DNA of 64,000 nt from Zanthoxylum bungeanum (GCA_019454045.1 SKCR01026806.1:1-64000); one strand, 5' to 3'. Positions 1 through 12,097 are shown, counted from the stretch's first letter. The notes: generated by a model not told the origin, from the letters alone. Numbers and translations are program-made.

Positions 1-1431
1 AGAGACACCTGTTATGCAGAGAACGACTCCACCAAGGGATATCCATCCTTTCTTACCATTTCTTCTAAAATAATCAATAATGTACTTGGGGTTGAATGCA
101 CGTAAAACTCCAATGTCATATTTGAACAAGTTGTAGAGTCCAATCCCACTTATAAATGAAAACCACAAGATTATCACCGGCGCAAATGCTGTGCCCACTT
201 TATCCGTTCCAAACCTTTGACCAGCAAATAGAACTATCAAAATTGCTACTGAAATCCCCACAACAGTATCTACAGCCCAAAAAAAAAACAAATAAATAAA
301 TCATCTAAGTAGGAACACAAATAAATTTATGTTTGCCAGCTTTGGATGTCACGTTGTCAAATAAATTTACTTTGTCCGAGGGATTTGATCCCGCTGACTG
401 CCGAAAGGACTGAAATGCAAGGAGTGAGAACCCCGTCTCCGATCACCATGGAAGTTCCCAGAATAGTGACAAGGAATAGAATGATTTTGGCAGCTTTACT
501 GGTCTCAAGCTTCTCTTTGATTTTGTAGGCTCGTCTTAAATTTGTGGATGGAGTGTCAAGTTTGTAGTTCGAAAGCTCCCTGTCTTCAGGCTGATCATTT
601 GGAATTAAGGCCACTTTTGCATACCTGGATATCAACGAATAGAGTGCAAATGTTCCACCTGCATGCCCATGTAAACAGTAATAATATTATTAATTTCCTT
701 TTGAATCCTGACCCTTAATTACTTGAATTAGGATTAATAATGTTGAGTACTAAATCCATTACTTACCATCACCGTTGTCATTAGCCCACAACACAATGAA
801 GACGTACTTAAGCAAGGACACAAGCACCAGAGTGTAAATAATGAGTGATAGAACCCCAAGAATGTCATCTTTGTTTTCTATTCCTTCCGAGAAAGTGCCG
901 GCATACACGTATAGTGGAGAAGTTCCTATGTCTCCATACACCACCCCTATGCTTTGAAATGCCAAAATCATTGTTGTCCTCCAATTAACCTGTTGAAACC
1001 ATCCAAAAAAATTTAAAAAAAAAAAATATACAAAGTGTTTTTTTAAAAAAAAATTGGAAATCTCGTCGTTAGATCAGAGACGAAATAAGTGAAATCCTCA
1101 ACCGTCCTATGTTCTTACAAAAAATGTATTTTTTGTACTCGAACTCGTGATTTATTAACCAAGTTCAGTAGAACTAGCTGAGATCAAAAGAGTACCTTGA
1201 TCCCTTTAAAAACCCAAAAGCAAGTAAATAAACAAAAAAAATGAGTAATGATTTGTTACAAACCTTTGAGCCATGACCATGAGTCCTGGAAATTCGTCCA
1301 GCCTCCATATTGAGAGAGTCTACACGTCGCAGCTTAGCCCATGAAACTTTCTTCTCTTTCAGGTTTTTGTCAACCTCCATTGTTTCAATTCCTTCTGCTT
1401 CAATATTAGTTGCCATATCACTCTCTGCCAT
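1..1431 (-). CDS. HAK5: HAK/KUP/KT high-affinity potassium transporter, 5' part (four exons, truncated by window)
   Basis: Exons on the minus strand are 1264-1431, 767-989, 371-658 and 1-269 (continuing outside). Each junction has GT/AG signals, for example AAG|GT at 1264/1263 and ACAG|GTT before 989. Exon 1 encodes a charged 56-residue cytoplasmic N-terminus. Exon 2 carries the family signature [13 protein letters not shown] and the first membrane segments, and exon 3 contains [13 protein letters not shown]. About 316 codons are visible, out of roughly 780 usual for the family. These proteins are plasma-membrane K+ transporters, and the HAK5 clade is the root high-affinity uptake system induced by low potassium. 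The match to HAK5 is close along all four exons (conserved blocks include [13 protein letters not shown] and FGTDKVG). I see no frameshift or premature stop, so the gene is probably functional. The clade assignment is by recognition, not alignment. A SINE-like copy sits in intron 1. Confidence 0.93.
1054..1185 (-). mobile_element. SINE-like copy in intron 1 of the HAK5-like gene
   Basis: On the minus strand a GAGTTCGAGTAC block, like a pol III box B, is followed by a segment reading ...TTTTTGTAAGAACATAGG... and then GATCTAACGACGAGATTTCC. The same order of blocks occurs at 2498-2655, 5343-5512 and 61717-61869. The copy lies between exon 1 and exon 2 and does not touch the splice sites. Repeated occurrence supports it being mobile; the SINE class is inferred from the box B-like head and the length of about 150 bases. 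Confidence 0.55.
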
Positions 1432-1504
1432 CGAATCTTTGCTCCGGGCTCCGGCTTCTGTTGTTTTAAAGATGGACCTTATTTTGCCTGTAAGGACGAT
1501 CTAG

Positions 1505-1512
1505 GTTTTATA
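1505..1512 (-). promoter_or_regulatory. TATA box of the HAK5-like gene
   Basis: The minus strand reads TATAAAAC about 75 bases upstream of the ATG at 1431-1429. This fits a core promoter giving a short 5' leader. No other core element was identified. Confidence 0.5.
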
Positions 1513-2497
1513 GGCACAAATGTTTGTTTTGCTACTTAAATTATTGTTTCTATCACCAATTATTACATTTGCTTATAAGTTGCACGTTTCCAAGCGAGCT
1601 TTTATTTTTCTAATTAATTGTTTTGTGTTTTGTCCTCTTCCACCCACTCCTTTCTATTATTTTTATTCGTCTAAACTTTTTATTAGCACTAGCTTTTTTT
1701 CCCCTTAAACCTAATGCAAAAAAAAAAAAAAAAAAACTCAAGCTTTGAGTGATAATATTTAATTGAAACAAATTAAACAATTTAACTACTAAGAATTTAG
1801 GATATGTTAGTATAATAAAATTAATATTTTATATAATTCTTAAGGCTAGTAAAATTTTAAAAATAAACATTTTAGTGTTGAGTCCAACTAATCAAATAAT
1901 AGCCAAACCACATGCACTTTTATTTTTGGCGTCGATCTAAGCTCACTGAAAATAAAGAGAATCTCTTATTTATATATTAGTATATGTACAAGTTCATCTC
2001 ATTCGGGTCTAAAATCATCGTTGGCACATCGATTTGGGAGCTGATTGAGCTTAATTCAACTCAAAAATTGGCTTGAGAATTGATGGTTCACTTATACTTA
2101 CATTTATATATCAATATTATTTATTTTTTAACATATCAAAAAATATATATATTTTTCTATCTTTTATTATGTTCAGTTAAAGTATCGCAATCTCATAGAG
2201 GAAATATTATATACAACCGACCTATTCATATAACCGCTGTATCATATATGTATGGGACAAATTTGTGTTCAATTATTATACAACCCTAAAATTATATATA
2301 TATATATATAAGAATGTCAACGAATTTGGCTGTAAATTGAAGGAAACGATATCTTGGCCACGTCTCAACTGATCAAAATTTTCTGATGAATTAAAATTTT
2401 ATTTCCTTAAACAACTACATGTCTACATGGTTACTATAACATAAAAGCCAATCTATCAAAAAAACATAGTAGCAAACAAAAACATTGTAGTATCTAA
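1513..2497. other. Upstream intergenic AT-rich DNA
   Basis: No gene is recognised. The stretch holds a poly(A) run near 1719-1736 and an (AT)n microsatellite near 2294-2311. Short reading frames here look like chance. Confidence 0.5.
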
Positions 2498-2655
2498 CCG
2501 GCATATCTTGGTCGTCTATGATTCAGGATTTTATCCTGAGTTCGAATTCATAGAATGCATTTCTTGAAAGAACATAAGACAGTCAGAGATTTTAGATGCT
2601 CCGTTTAAACCCGAAATGAATGATTTGGCGGTGGGGTTTCCAACGATTTAAAAAA
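2498..2655 (+). mobile_element. SINE-like copy
   Basis: Blocks shared with the other copies run in order: GAGTTCGAATTC (box B-like), GAATGCATTTCTTGAAAGAAC, GATGCTCCGTTTAAACCCG, ATGATTTGGCGGTGGGG, ending in an A-rich tail at 2650-2667. The head is diverged. No clear target-site duplication was found. Confidence 0.5.
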
Positions 2656-2791
2656 AAAAACAAAAAAATGGCTTGTTGCATACATATACAAATAAATTAA
2701 TTCATTATATATACATGATGCATTCCTCTTTCTTTTTCACTTTTCTTTTTCTTTTTAAATGACAAAAAAATTATTATTTGATAATATTGTG

Positions 2792-4639
2792 CAGACCTGG
2801 CCGGCGGTTCGGTTCCGGTTTGAACCGGCCGGTTTCTGGTTCCACACTTAAGTGGATACAGAACCGTGAACCGAATCGGAACCGACCGGTTCGGTTTCGG
2901 TTCCGGTTCTGTTCGAACCTTTTTTTTTTATTTCGAAAATAAATTAAAATAAATTACATTAATTTAATAAATAAATAAAATTATTAAATTGAAGAACTTG
3001 AACTTAAATTTTAAAAAAATTAAGTTGCCTACGTATGCTCCAGGGGTGAGAGGAATCAAAGCTCACGTAGTTCCATTACAATTTTAAGATATTTCCCTTT
3101 TGTAAATTTACAATTTTGTAATTATCAATCATCATTATCAGTTGATTCTTTAGCTCCGGTTCCGCTTGCACTTGTTGTTGCAGATGCATTATCGAACAAG
3201 TCTTCGAAATCATCGGGGGCATCTTCTTGTTGTCTCAGATAAGCTCGAATCCAATCATCCACACAAGCTGTTGCTTCTAGAGTGTTTGGATGTAATGAAG
3301 ATTGTCTAGCTTCCAATATATTGCCTCCCAAGCTGAAGGTTTGCTCAACCGCAACGGTGGAAATAGGTACTGCCAATATCTCTTTAGCAATAATTGATAA
3401 AACATTATATATATTTTGATGTCGGTTCCACCATTCAAGGATTTTAAAATTTTTACTAACTAAACTTTCATTAGGAAACTCGAAATTTGTAGATAAATAA
3501 TTATCTAATTCGGGGTTATTAGAAATAGGTGCTGCCAATATAAGTATCCCTAGCTTTTTTATTTCGTTGCAGTAACCAACGATCCCCTACGCTAAGTCTT
3601 GTATTAATTACCGGTTCGCTACTACTAGATTCACATAATATTCCTAAGTTATATCTTACAATATAATCATTAAATAACTCAATTAAATCATTTTTTAATC
3701 TCACTATTATGCTTGTAATATCAATTTCATCTAATATTCCTAAATAACCATTGTAATCTTGTAAAGCACTATTCAAACCTTCTAATTTAAATTTAGGATC
3801 AAAAACAGCAGCAAATAAGATAAAGTAAATGAATTTTCTAAAATAATTCAATCATTTTACCTTCATAGCAGTAATGACTTCGAACAAAACAAAATCATTA
3901 GGATCGCTACTTTCAACATGTTCATCCAGAGTACCAACAATATTTAAACTTTCAAGAAGAAATAAATGTGTTGTAGGATAATAAACACCGCTAAAAATTA
4001 AAGTAGCATCATTAAAAACTTTTAAAATATCTAATTTTTTTTTTCACAAATATCTCATTGACTATGAAAAAGTGTGATATTTTGAACATGTTGAGAAAAA
4101 AAAACTACATAATGCATCTTTGTATTGTAATGCTTGACATAAAAGAAAATAAGTTGAATTCCAACGTGTTGGAACATCTCTTGAAAATTTAATCGGTTTA
4201 ATATCATTTATTTTACAAAACTTGGCTCATTCTCTCTTAACTTTAGAATATGATCAAATACAATTAAATGTCGTTTTAATAGGATCAATGAAAGGTGATA
4301 ATAATTTCAGATCATCTTGAACACATAAGTTAAGGACATGACATGTGCAACAAATATGAAAAAACTGACCCCCTAAATTTGGTTGACATATTTTTTTTAT
4401 GGCCGTTAATGCCAATTTTTTTTTTTTTTTTGTATTAGGGCAGGGAGCCAACGGCTTCCTGCGGTAGGGTTCCTGTTGGAACCGAATACGGTTCCAGCGA
4501 TTCCGACTGGTTCGCGTTGGGGTGGAACCCCAACTGAACTGGTCATTCACAGTTCTGATTCCGGAACCGATTGGAACCGGAATCATCCTGTTTGAACCGG
4601 TTCGGTTCCGATTCCGAACCGGAACCGTGGCCAGGTCTA
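2792..4639 (-). mobile_element. Decayed hAT-superfamily DNA transposon with intact ends
   Basis: The ends are imperfect inverted repeats: CAGACCTGGCCGGCGGTTC on the left, and TAGACCTGGCCACGGTTCC when the right end is read in reverse complement. Both are followed by GGTTC/GAACC-rich subterminal repeats. An exact 8-bp target duplication ATATTGTG flanks the element at 2784-2791 and 4640-4647, the length characteristic of hAT. The 1.85 kb interior carries broken minus-strand transposase fragments, including the C-terminal dimerisation region. The element is too short and too broken to be autonomous. Confidence 0.88.
3125..4430 (-). pseudogene. hAT transposase remnant (zinc finger BED/RICESLEEPER type)
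   Basis: Minus-strand fragments in order: around 4430-4254, GGQFFHICCTCHVLNLCVQ, the catalytic-domain segment with a conserved H-x4-C-like block; then 3851-3519, containing AAVFDPKFKLEGL, the usual block before the dimerisation domain; then 3538-3125, containing a C-terminal hAT dimerisation domain (EWWNRHQNIYNVLSIIAKEI and AVEQTFSLGGNILEARQSSL). Stops and frameshifts separate the pieces, and the N-terminal BED finger and first half are missing. Complete transposases of this family are about 600-700 residues. It lies inside the element with intact ends and could not produce an active enzyme. Confidence 0.85.
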
Positions 4640-4647
4640 ATATTGTG

Positions 4648-5342
4648 GCGTGTGATTTGTTGAATTTGAACATGCATATGTCAATGATGTTGACAAAGTG
4701 AGAAGTGTAGGAAGAGTTCCTATTTTACCTGTCGTTTAAACTGAAAGTAACCTAATTTTTAAAAAATAAAATAAAAATAATTAAAGTTAGATTACTAAAT
4801 TCTTTTTTCTAATATTATTTCAATATTTATATTATCTTTTTCAAATTTGAAGCAATAATGATTTAAAATAAACAATAAAACACAGTTGAAATCTGAAGGC
4901 ACGTGCACGTCGCTATGCCATTATTGACTTTTTGGAAATTTGAATCAATAATGACTTCAAATAAACTATAAAAACATATTTGAAATCTCAAGATACCGAA
5001 ATTTGTTGGTATCACTTAAGATATATATGTTGACTTTTGGGGCTATTGAGTAGGTCACCTCTATTTTATACCCAAAAATGATATTTGTGTTGTATAATAT
5101 TTTGCAATGTACAAAGAATATTTTACATATATCATTGTTGTTTTATACCATATCCTCATACCCATCTCGATACTATTTGAAGAGAGATTATTTGGTTACA
5201 TTTTTGGGAAAATAACAAAAATAATAGAGTTGGAATTATAAACTTATTTTATACAATTTGATTCATTGCAAAATATTTTTTACAAAATAAGTTTGTAGGA
5301 GAGTTTGTGATTTTATCATTAAAAAAAAAACATCTATATATA
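4648..5342. other. AT-rich intergenic DNA
   Basis: No gene or complete repeat is recognised. A phrase around 4852-4868 (caaatttgaagcaataatg) recurs diverged at 4936-4956, suggesting a local duplication. Confidence 0.4.
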
Positions 5343-5512
5343 GCTCCAAATTGGTATGATTTGATGGCAAATGACTTAACACTTGATTGTAAGGTCTTGG
5401 ATTCAAGTCCAGGAAATGCATTTCTTGTAAGAGTCTGGGACGACATATGTTTTACCTGCTTCGCTTAAACTCGGGTAAGATAATTTGACGGTGAGATTTT
5501 CAATGTTTAAAA
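5343..5512 (+). mobile_element. SINE-like copy
   Basis: Best-preserved plus-strand copy: a box A-like GATGGCAAATGACTTA, then TTGGATTCAAGTCC (box B-like), GGAAATGCATTTCTTGTAAG, ACCTGCTTCGCTTAAACTCG and ATAATTTGACGGTGAG. It is about 150 bases with an A-rich end. The arrangement of pol III-like boxes near the 5' end is typical of tRNA-derived SINEs. Confidence 0.55.
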
Positions 5513-5653
5513 AAAGAAATGATATAGAGTTAGAAACTATCAAACCGACATGGCATAAAAAGGAATAAATGATTAACTAAAAAAAAATTACAAATCATGT
5601 GGTGTTTTTATTCAACCAATAATGTTATACTACATCAATTTGTATAAAATAAT

Positions 5654-5839
5654 TGTAAGGAAACCAGGACACCACCTATCGCCATATTGATATGATATTG
5701 TCCACTTTGAGCCTAAGCGCTCATGGATTTGCTATTGGGCTATACCCAAAAGGTCTCATATCAATGAAGATACATGTTCATCCTTATATACTCATGATCT
5801 TCCTTATTCCTAACCAATGTGGGACTTTGTTTACTTACA
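5654..5839 (-). repeat. TRIM 3' LTR (left copy)
   Basis: This 186-base terminal repeat, TG...CA, lies next to the purine tract. Confidence 0.85.
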
Positions 5840-6084
5840 ATAATTTTCCCCTCGAACAAAGGACCACTGAGCATCCCTTCAAAAGATCATTCATCTGTCC
5901 ACTCTAGCTCAGGCCAACTCCTCTTCACCGTGTTGGGATTATGACACGTCCATGAAGACCGGAGCATACCACCTATCTAACCGAGCACATCAACAGATCA
6001 CGATTGAAGCTCACCACCTTTTTTGTTCTGCATTCCGAGGATTCATCCACATGGCTAACTCCGGGGCATGACGCTGATACCACT

Positions 6085-6270
6085 TGTAAGGAACTTAGGA
6101 CACCACTTATCTCCACATTAGTATGATATTGTCCACTTTGGGCCTAAATCCTCATGGATTTGCTCTTGGACTATACCCAAAAGGCCTCATATCAATGAAG
6201 ATACATGTTCATCCTTATATACACATTATATTCCTCATTCCTAACCAATATGAGACTTTGTTTGCTCACA
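6085..6270 (-). repeat. TRIM 5' LTR (right copy)
   Basis: This 186-base terminal repeat, TG...CA, lies next to the Met-tRNA-like primer-binding site. It differs from the other copy at scattered positions. Confidence 0.85.
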
Positions 6271-6339
6271 ATAATAATTTGTATGAGAAGTTTATGACCT
6301 AACACTACTCTTACATAGTGTATTACCACTAATGAGATA

Positions 6340-8882
6340 TGTTGGGGTTTTGGGCGATGGGGCGCAGCGGAAGCGCGGTTCGGGTGAAATCCTAATTTAA
6401 AACTTTTTCAAATTATCGAATAAATTAATCAAATTGTAATATGAATAATTTATTCATATTTCACCTAAATATATTTATTCAATATCAAATATCAACATAA
6501 ATAAGGTTGAAACGTCGCGAAACTTTTACGAAAACCATTTTTCCGCAAAATGACGCAAAACACGTTTTTGACCGAACCGACCACCCGACACTTATGGGGA
6601 CTGCCCAGGTCAGCCCCAATAATGTCAGGGAAGTTCATGGGCTGCCTGAACAGTGACAGATTCACTGTTTGGGCAGTCGTCACCCGGTTGACTTAAAAGT
6701 CATCTGGTAACGCCGTTTTTGGCCGTTTTCGCTTATTTCAACTCGGAAATAATTTCCGAAAATTGTTCCAACACCTAAAATACATCCAAAACATTCACAA
6801 AATATATTTTTCATCAAAAAAATCAGTAAACTTCCAGGTCTGATCTAGAAACCGATTTTGTCCAATTTCATGCTTTAAATCCAATTTTCAAGATTAATCT
6901 AATTAATCAACAACACCAAATCAAAGTCACCACATATGAACAACCCAAGAACAATTTTAGGTGCCATAAGAGTGGTCATAACACTCTAGAATAGCAACTC
7001 ATCAACAATTGATCAAATTGGACAATAATTACACTAATTACTTCCAAAACACTTCACACATGCTTCAATCACTTCCAATTCATCCACCAAACCACAAAGC
7101 CCTAATTTTATGAATTTGAAGGAACCCTAGTCCATTTCTAAATCATCAAGAAATAAGAAATCAATTTTCCAAGCTTAAGATTTTGAAGACTTACCTTAAA
7201 TCCCCTAAATCCTTAGCTTTTTCTTTGATTTTTCTTTCAATTTTCCATGGATTCTTCAAGCCAAGTTGAAACCCATTTTTCTTAGAGCTTGGTCGGTCAT
7301 GGTGGTCGTCAAAATGAAGAAGAAAACACTTCCTATTTTTTAACACACTTGACCGACTTTGGGAACAATAGGAGGGGCAATTTTGTCATTTTCATTTTAA
7401 TCAAATTAAATGAATTACACTTTATAATATCCAATCAAAATTATACACATAAAGTCTAATTTAATTCATGCCATGTTGACCAATAACAATTGGACAAATT
7501 TCATAACATTTATGGAAAAAAAATGTTATTAATTAATAATTCAAATATTTAACAATTAAATATCCAAATAATTAATTAATGTAATTTTTATTATATATGT
7601 ATTTTTATTTACAATAAATAACAAATACATATATTTATGGCATGTGTCAAAATCTCATTTGACGAATAATTAATGTGTATCTAATCGTATTATGTATCAA
7701 ATATAAATACACAATAATTATTATCAGACAAAAATCTCATAAATCATGTGTTATCGTTTAACCGATTAAACGATTCGAATTAACTCATTTAATCCGATAA
7801 AGTATTATGAATAATCCGTATTATTCACATCGAGTTGCACAAGTGCTCAACGAGTACACTTCATATTATGAGACTCTCTAAGTTTAGGTTTATCCGTCAC
7901 GAAATCCAATTTCGTGTCCATAGTCCACCCATTCATGGATAATGACGACTGCAAATAATCTCGCTAAACTATGCAAGCCGAGATCATTACATACGTATAA
8001 TCCATCTGTCACAGGCTATTCGTATTATATATGGGATATAGATGAAAACGTCAAATCTGTTCGGTATAATACAGTCGACTTTCAATTTACGATCTCTAAA
8101 TAACACTCGAAACTGATTTCCGAAGTCATACCACGGCCATGGATTTACTAGATCGTAAACACGTGAGAATGTTTATGCCCTGTACACAGGACTGATAGAT
8201 CCTATCTTGATACGCACTGGATATCATGAGCATCAGTCCATACCCAACGAACAGGCGGAGGTTTGATAATGAATAGATTGGTGACGTGACTGTTATCAAA
8301 GTGTGGAGGATAACTCATATATCCCACTGTGGTATCTTAAGTCGAATGACCACTATGCTCGCTCAACTCGTGAAGATTCCTATTGATGTTGGTATATCAT
8401 CTATTATGAAATCTTCAGTGAGTCGTTCAGTGTCTTATCAAATAAACACCTACATGTCTATACGAGTCTCCCGAGACTCATGGTTCATTAGGATAAACCA
8501 TCGGACCAAGTCACGATATACGATTTATACTGGTCTCAGTGGATTTTACTAACCGACCCATGTTAGTAAATCTTGACCAGGAACTTTATTTAAGGATATA
8601 CATCTTATTGTACGCTTCCCAATGTCAATTACAAACTACGTTGTAACTGCGCACTACATTGTAAATCCTAGGGTCTTTGTCTAATATACACGTATCACTA
8701 AACCAGATTTAGTTTCAATCTAATTATAATCAGATATCTAATCATAATTAGATCGAATAAGTGTATAAAAGACAATGGTGCTACCACTTAAATTAGTAAT
8801 ATTATGAAAAATAGAATTTCTCGTATTTATGAATTGGACATAAATACGATCCGGATTGGCACTTCAAGCACCAACCCTAACA
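6340..8882 (-). mobile_element. Solo-LTR-like element, 2.54 kb, non-coding
   Basis: The unit starts TGTTGGGGTTTTGGG and ends CAACCCTAACA, so it has TG...CA ends with short inverted termini. It is flanked by an exact 5-bp duplication AGATA (6335-6339 and 8883-8887). No reading frame resembles a protein. Ends plus a 5-bp duplication without an internal domain are what LTR-LTR recombination leaves. The GCGCAGCGGAAGC block near the left end resembles plant copia LTR ends seen in minus orientation, so orientation and lineage are inferred. A large derivative with unrecognised termini is the alternative. Confidence 0.7.
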
Positions 8883-9433
8883 AGATATTGGTATTTAATC
8901 ACCCAATAAAAGTAACCTCTGTTGATGGTGGTTTTTCACCCCCAAGAAGTTAAAACCCATAGAGAGGGTAGAATATGGATTGCAAGTAACGGATAAAGGC
9001 CCAAGGACATTGTGAATATAAGAGGTCGGCAGATGGGCCCGAGCCCAAGGTACACGTTGGGACATCGAGGTGATCAGGATCGAGATGGTCAAGCTCGAAG
9101 ACACTAAAGCACCTACGAAGATTGACCTGATGTGTTCAGGTCAGGTCCGGCATCGGACTCTCGGGGTAGCCTCAGCATCTGACTCTCATGGCAGCCTCGA
9201 CATCAGACTCGACCTTGTAGCAGATGTAATGAAAGATATTACATGTCTCGGCACACCGACCCGGTTACCTAGGTCGGGGCTGCTGAATCTTACGCACATG
9301 TATGGAAGATGTAAGTCATACATGAAACCTAAAGCTGATAGACAGTTGGATGGGCATAACGTCTGAGTAATAGGTAATAGCGTAGGAAAAATGAATATAA
9401 CGTTCGAGTAATGGGAAATAATGACAAGGAAAC

Positions 9434-10886
9434 TGTTAGCCACAATCGCGTAATGGATTTTGATGATGCAACGAGAGTGAAGTCTTCGACGTGCAAATGC
9501 GAGACAATACAAAAAGATATCGAATCATACGATGGTGAAGAGTGAAGAATGTGAAGACTTGCATACATTGAAGATTTTATATGAAGTCTTAGCTTATGGC
9601 TCTAATTGTAATATGAATTATTTATTCAAGTGCCTAAGCTCATAGGAAACATGCACATTCACTTAGATGCATTAGGTTCATATATAAAATGCTTTAAAAC
9701 CTTCATATTTGCATTTTTGGTACAAATGCCGGCATACTGGTCCCTTACAGGTGTCCATACCGGTGAGATGCTGAGTTTTGCATGCTCACTGGAACCGGCA
9801 CGGACCTTACCGGTCCCATACCGGTGAACCTGAGGATTGCATGGCTACTGGAACCGGCATACACCAAACCAGTCTCCATATCTGTATCCATACCGGTGAG
9901 CCTAACGGCTAGTTCCCTTACTGGAATCGGCATGACCTAAATCGGTCTTCATACCGGTGACCATACCGGTCAAGCTCTTCATTGTACATATATACTGGAA
10001 CCAGCATGACCCAAATCGGTAATCATATTGGTGTCCATACCGGCCAATATATCGGTCTAACGGCTAGTTCTTCAAACGGTAATAAATTCATTGGAGACCG
10101 ACATATCGGTGTCAGAGACCGGCATACCGGTCTCAGAAATGGCTGTTGGGGCTTGCTTCACATTTTACTATAAATTGAAGCCTCAATTCATTTTTGCCAC
10201 ACATGAGACATAATACACAACCTTCATATCATCTCATAGAGCAAAAACAAAAGTGTTTATAAATATTCTTTTATAAATCTTTTTAATCTTATACACTCAT
10301 ACATCAAGCTCACACACACTACACCTTCATATACATTTGTAGTGAGCTTAGATCACTTGGGTAACCAACTCACACAATCTTCTTTATCATTGTGAGTGCC
10401 CAAGTGTGTTTTGCAACTTCTTTATACAAAACACATGCGGTTTGTGAAATCCAATTGTTTGGGTAATTGTAAATGTTTTCGAGTGAGCCTATGTAGAAAA
10501 CTCATTGTAAAGGTTTACAGTGCACTTGCGTAAAACTCTTGATTGCGAGTGAGTTACGGCAAAAACTCAGTTCATAGTTAAAAACTTAAAGTGCGGCTTG
10601 GGGGAGTGGACGTAGGCATTGTTGGCCGAACCACTATAAATTTCGGTGTCGTTTTTCTCTATCTCTTAAATATTTACATATTGCAAGTTTGATTTATTTA
10701 TATGTTTATATATTAGAAACTTGCATATATGTTATTTATTGCAATAGAGAAAATTGACCTAAGGCTTAATCGGTAAATATACTTAAAATCGGTAAAAGTT
10801 TTAATTCTGCATATTTTAGCCGTAACCTAATTCACCCCCCTCTTGGGTATAATATTTGTTTGTCGCTAGTGCTTGTAGGGATTTCA
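9434..10886 (+). repeat. Element D 5' LTR
   Basis: This 1453-base LTR, TG...CA, has a dense cluster of ATACCGGT motifs at about 9725-10135. Confidence 0.9.
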
Positions 10887-10941
10887 GTTGGTATCAGAGC
10901 GAGGTATTCTCAACAAAGACTTAACCGTCCGAGAATAGATC

Positions 10942-12097
10942 ATGGCATCTACAAGCTACACAATATACTTTGACGAATGAGCATCCACCGATAGACCGCC
11001 ATTTTATGACGGAACCAATTACACATATTGGAAAATGAGGATTTTGAACTACCTTCTAGCCATTGATCCGCAATCCTACTCAGAAATCATACGAGGGCAA
11101 AAATCTTCAGTAAACTCTAATGCACTTAAATTTTTATACGAAGCATTAGATAAAAGCATAATTGATAGGATTCCCAAATGTACAAATGCATATGATTTAT
11201 GGAATTCCTTAGAATTACTAAATGAGGGAAATAATGAATTAAATGCATGCAATATTGATTCTAACTCATCAAATGATGAAATTTGTAATTTGGCTTGCAT
11301 GGATATAGAAAATCCTATAGGAGAATCGGAAAAAGAAATTATTATTGTATATGAAAATGAAATTTCCGATTATGATTAAATGCTTGACATGTTGAATGAA
11401 TTGCATGATAAATATGATGCTCTTAGAAAGAAATGTAATTTGATTAAGGAAGAGCATACATCACTTCAATATGAACATGCATCATGTATGGATAAAATTC
11501 GTACTGTGAAAAATGATAATATTTACTTCAAGGCCAAGTATGAAGATAATATGTTATTTGAACAAAATGAGCATGCATCCCTTGTTAAACAACTTCATGC
11601 CTTAAATAATGAGAATATGTGTTTAAATGTAGAGCGTGAACATTGTGTAGAGAACATACAAAATGAAGCATCTACTTTCAAATCATCATGTGCTTGTGAA
11701 TCTTTGAAAATTAAAAATGATGATTTGAATAAGAAATTAGATAATTTTTACATGCATTGTGACCAAGTTCACTCAAGGTGAAAAGAATTTTAAAATACTA
11801 TTTGGTTCACAAAGATGCGTTTTTGGAAAGTGTGTATTATGATACAAGCCTCACATGAAAGGAAAATATTTAAACAATTATTTTGTGAAGGCATCCAAAT
11901 CATATACACATTCATCTCATATACATGCATATAAAGTATTTAAATCAAATGTTAAATGTCGTGCATGTAATATGATAGGTCACAAAAGTTATGATTGTTG
12001 GACTAAAAAGAAAAATGTGACTGTTATTTGGGTTCCGAAAGGAACTAAGATTAACCCCCATGGACCCAAGAAATTTTGGGTACCAAAGTGCAATTGA
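10942..12097 (+). pseudogene. copia gag remnant of element D
   Basis: It starts MASTSYTIYFDE, then TGA at 10978-10980. It continues in the same frame with FYDGTNYTYWKMRI, the conserved opening of plant copia Gag, and with AYDLWNSLE from the UBN2-type region. A second in-frame stop, TAA, is at 11377-11379. After it comes a long coiled-coil-like stretch (11380-11781). After a frameshift comes a CCHC zinc knuckle, CRACNMIGHKSYDC (11855-12097), and a VPKGTKINPHGPKKFWVPK tail like that of SIRE/Tork-type Gag. The protein is shorter than a full Gag and interrupted at least three times. It once packaged the element RNA. Confidence 0.85.

Larger units (their letters stand above)
5654..6270 (-). mobile_element. 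TRIM (miniature LTR retrotransposon)
   Basis: Two 186-base direct repeats, 5654-5839 and 6085-6270, both begin TGTAAGGAA and end in CA. They share the block GATATTGTCCACTTTG and the block before ACTTTGTTT. A 5-bp duplication ATAAT flanks the element (5649-5653 and 6271-6275). Read on the minus strand, the right LTR is followed by TGGTATCAGCG, a close match to the initiator-Met tRNA primer-binding site, and a purine tract GAGGGGAAAA precedes the other LTR. That sets the orientation as minus. The interior is only 245 bases and encodes nothing, so the element depends on proteins from elsewhere. Confidence 0.9.

Noticed and set aside
4254..4673. 139-codon minus-strand frame as a gene
   Set aside because: Its first two thirds translate the GGTTCCGG terminal repeats of the hAT element; only the last 50 residues are transposase-derived.
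5654..6270. Possible Cassandra TRIM
   Set aside because: Cassandra LTRs carry a 5S rRNA-like segment; none is seen here, so only a generic TRIM is called.
8286..8552. 88-codon frame in the 2.5-kb solo-LTR-like element
   Set aside because: No similarity to any family I know and no supporting context; such frames are expected by chance in this length.
10889..10900. tRNA gene (TGGTATCAGAGC resembles part of a tRNA)
   Set aside because: It is the primer-binding site complementary to the tRNA 3' end, directly after an LTR; no tRNA cloverleaf is present.
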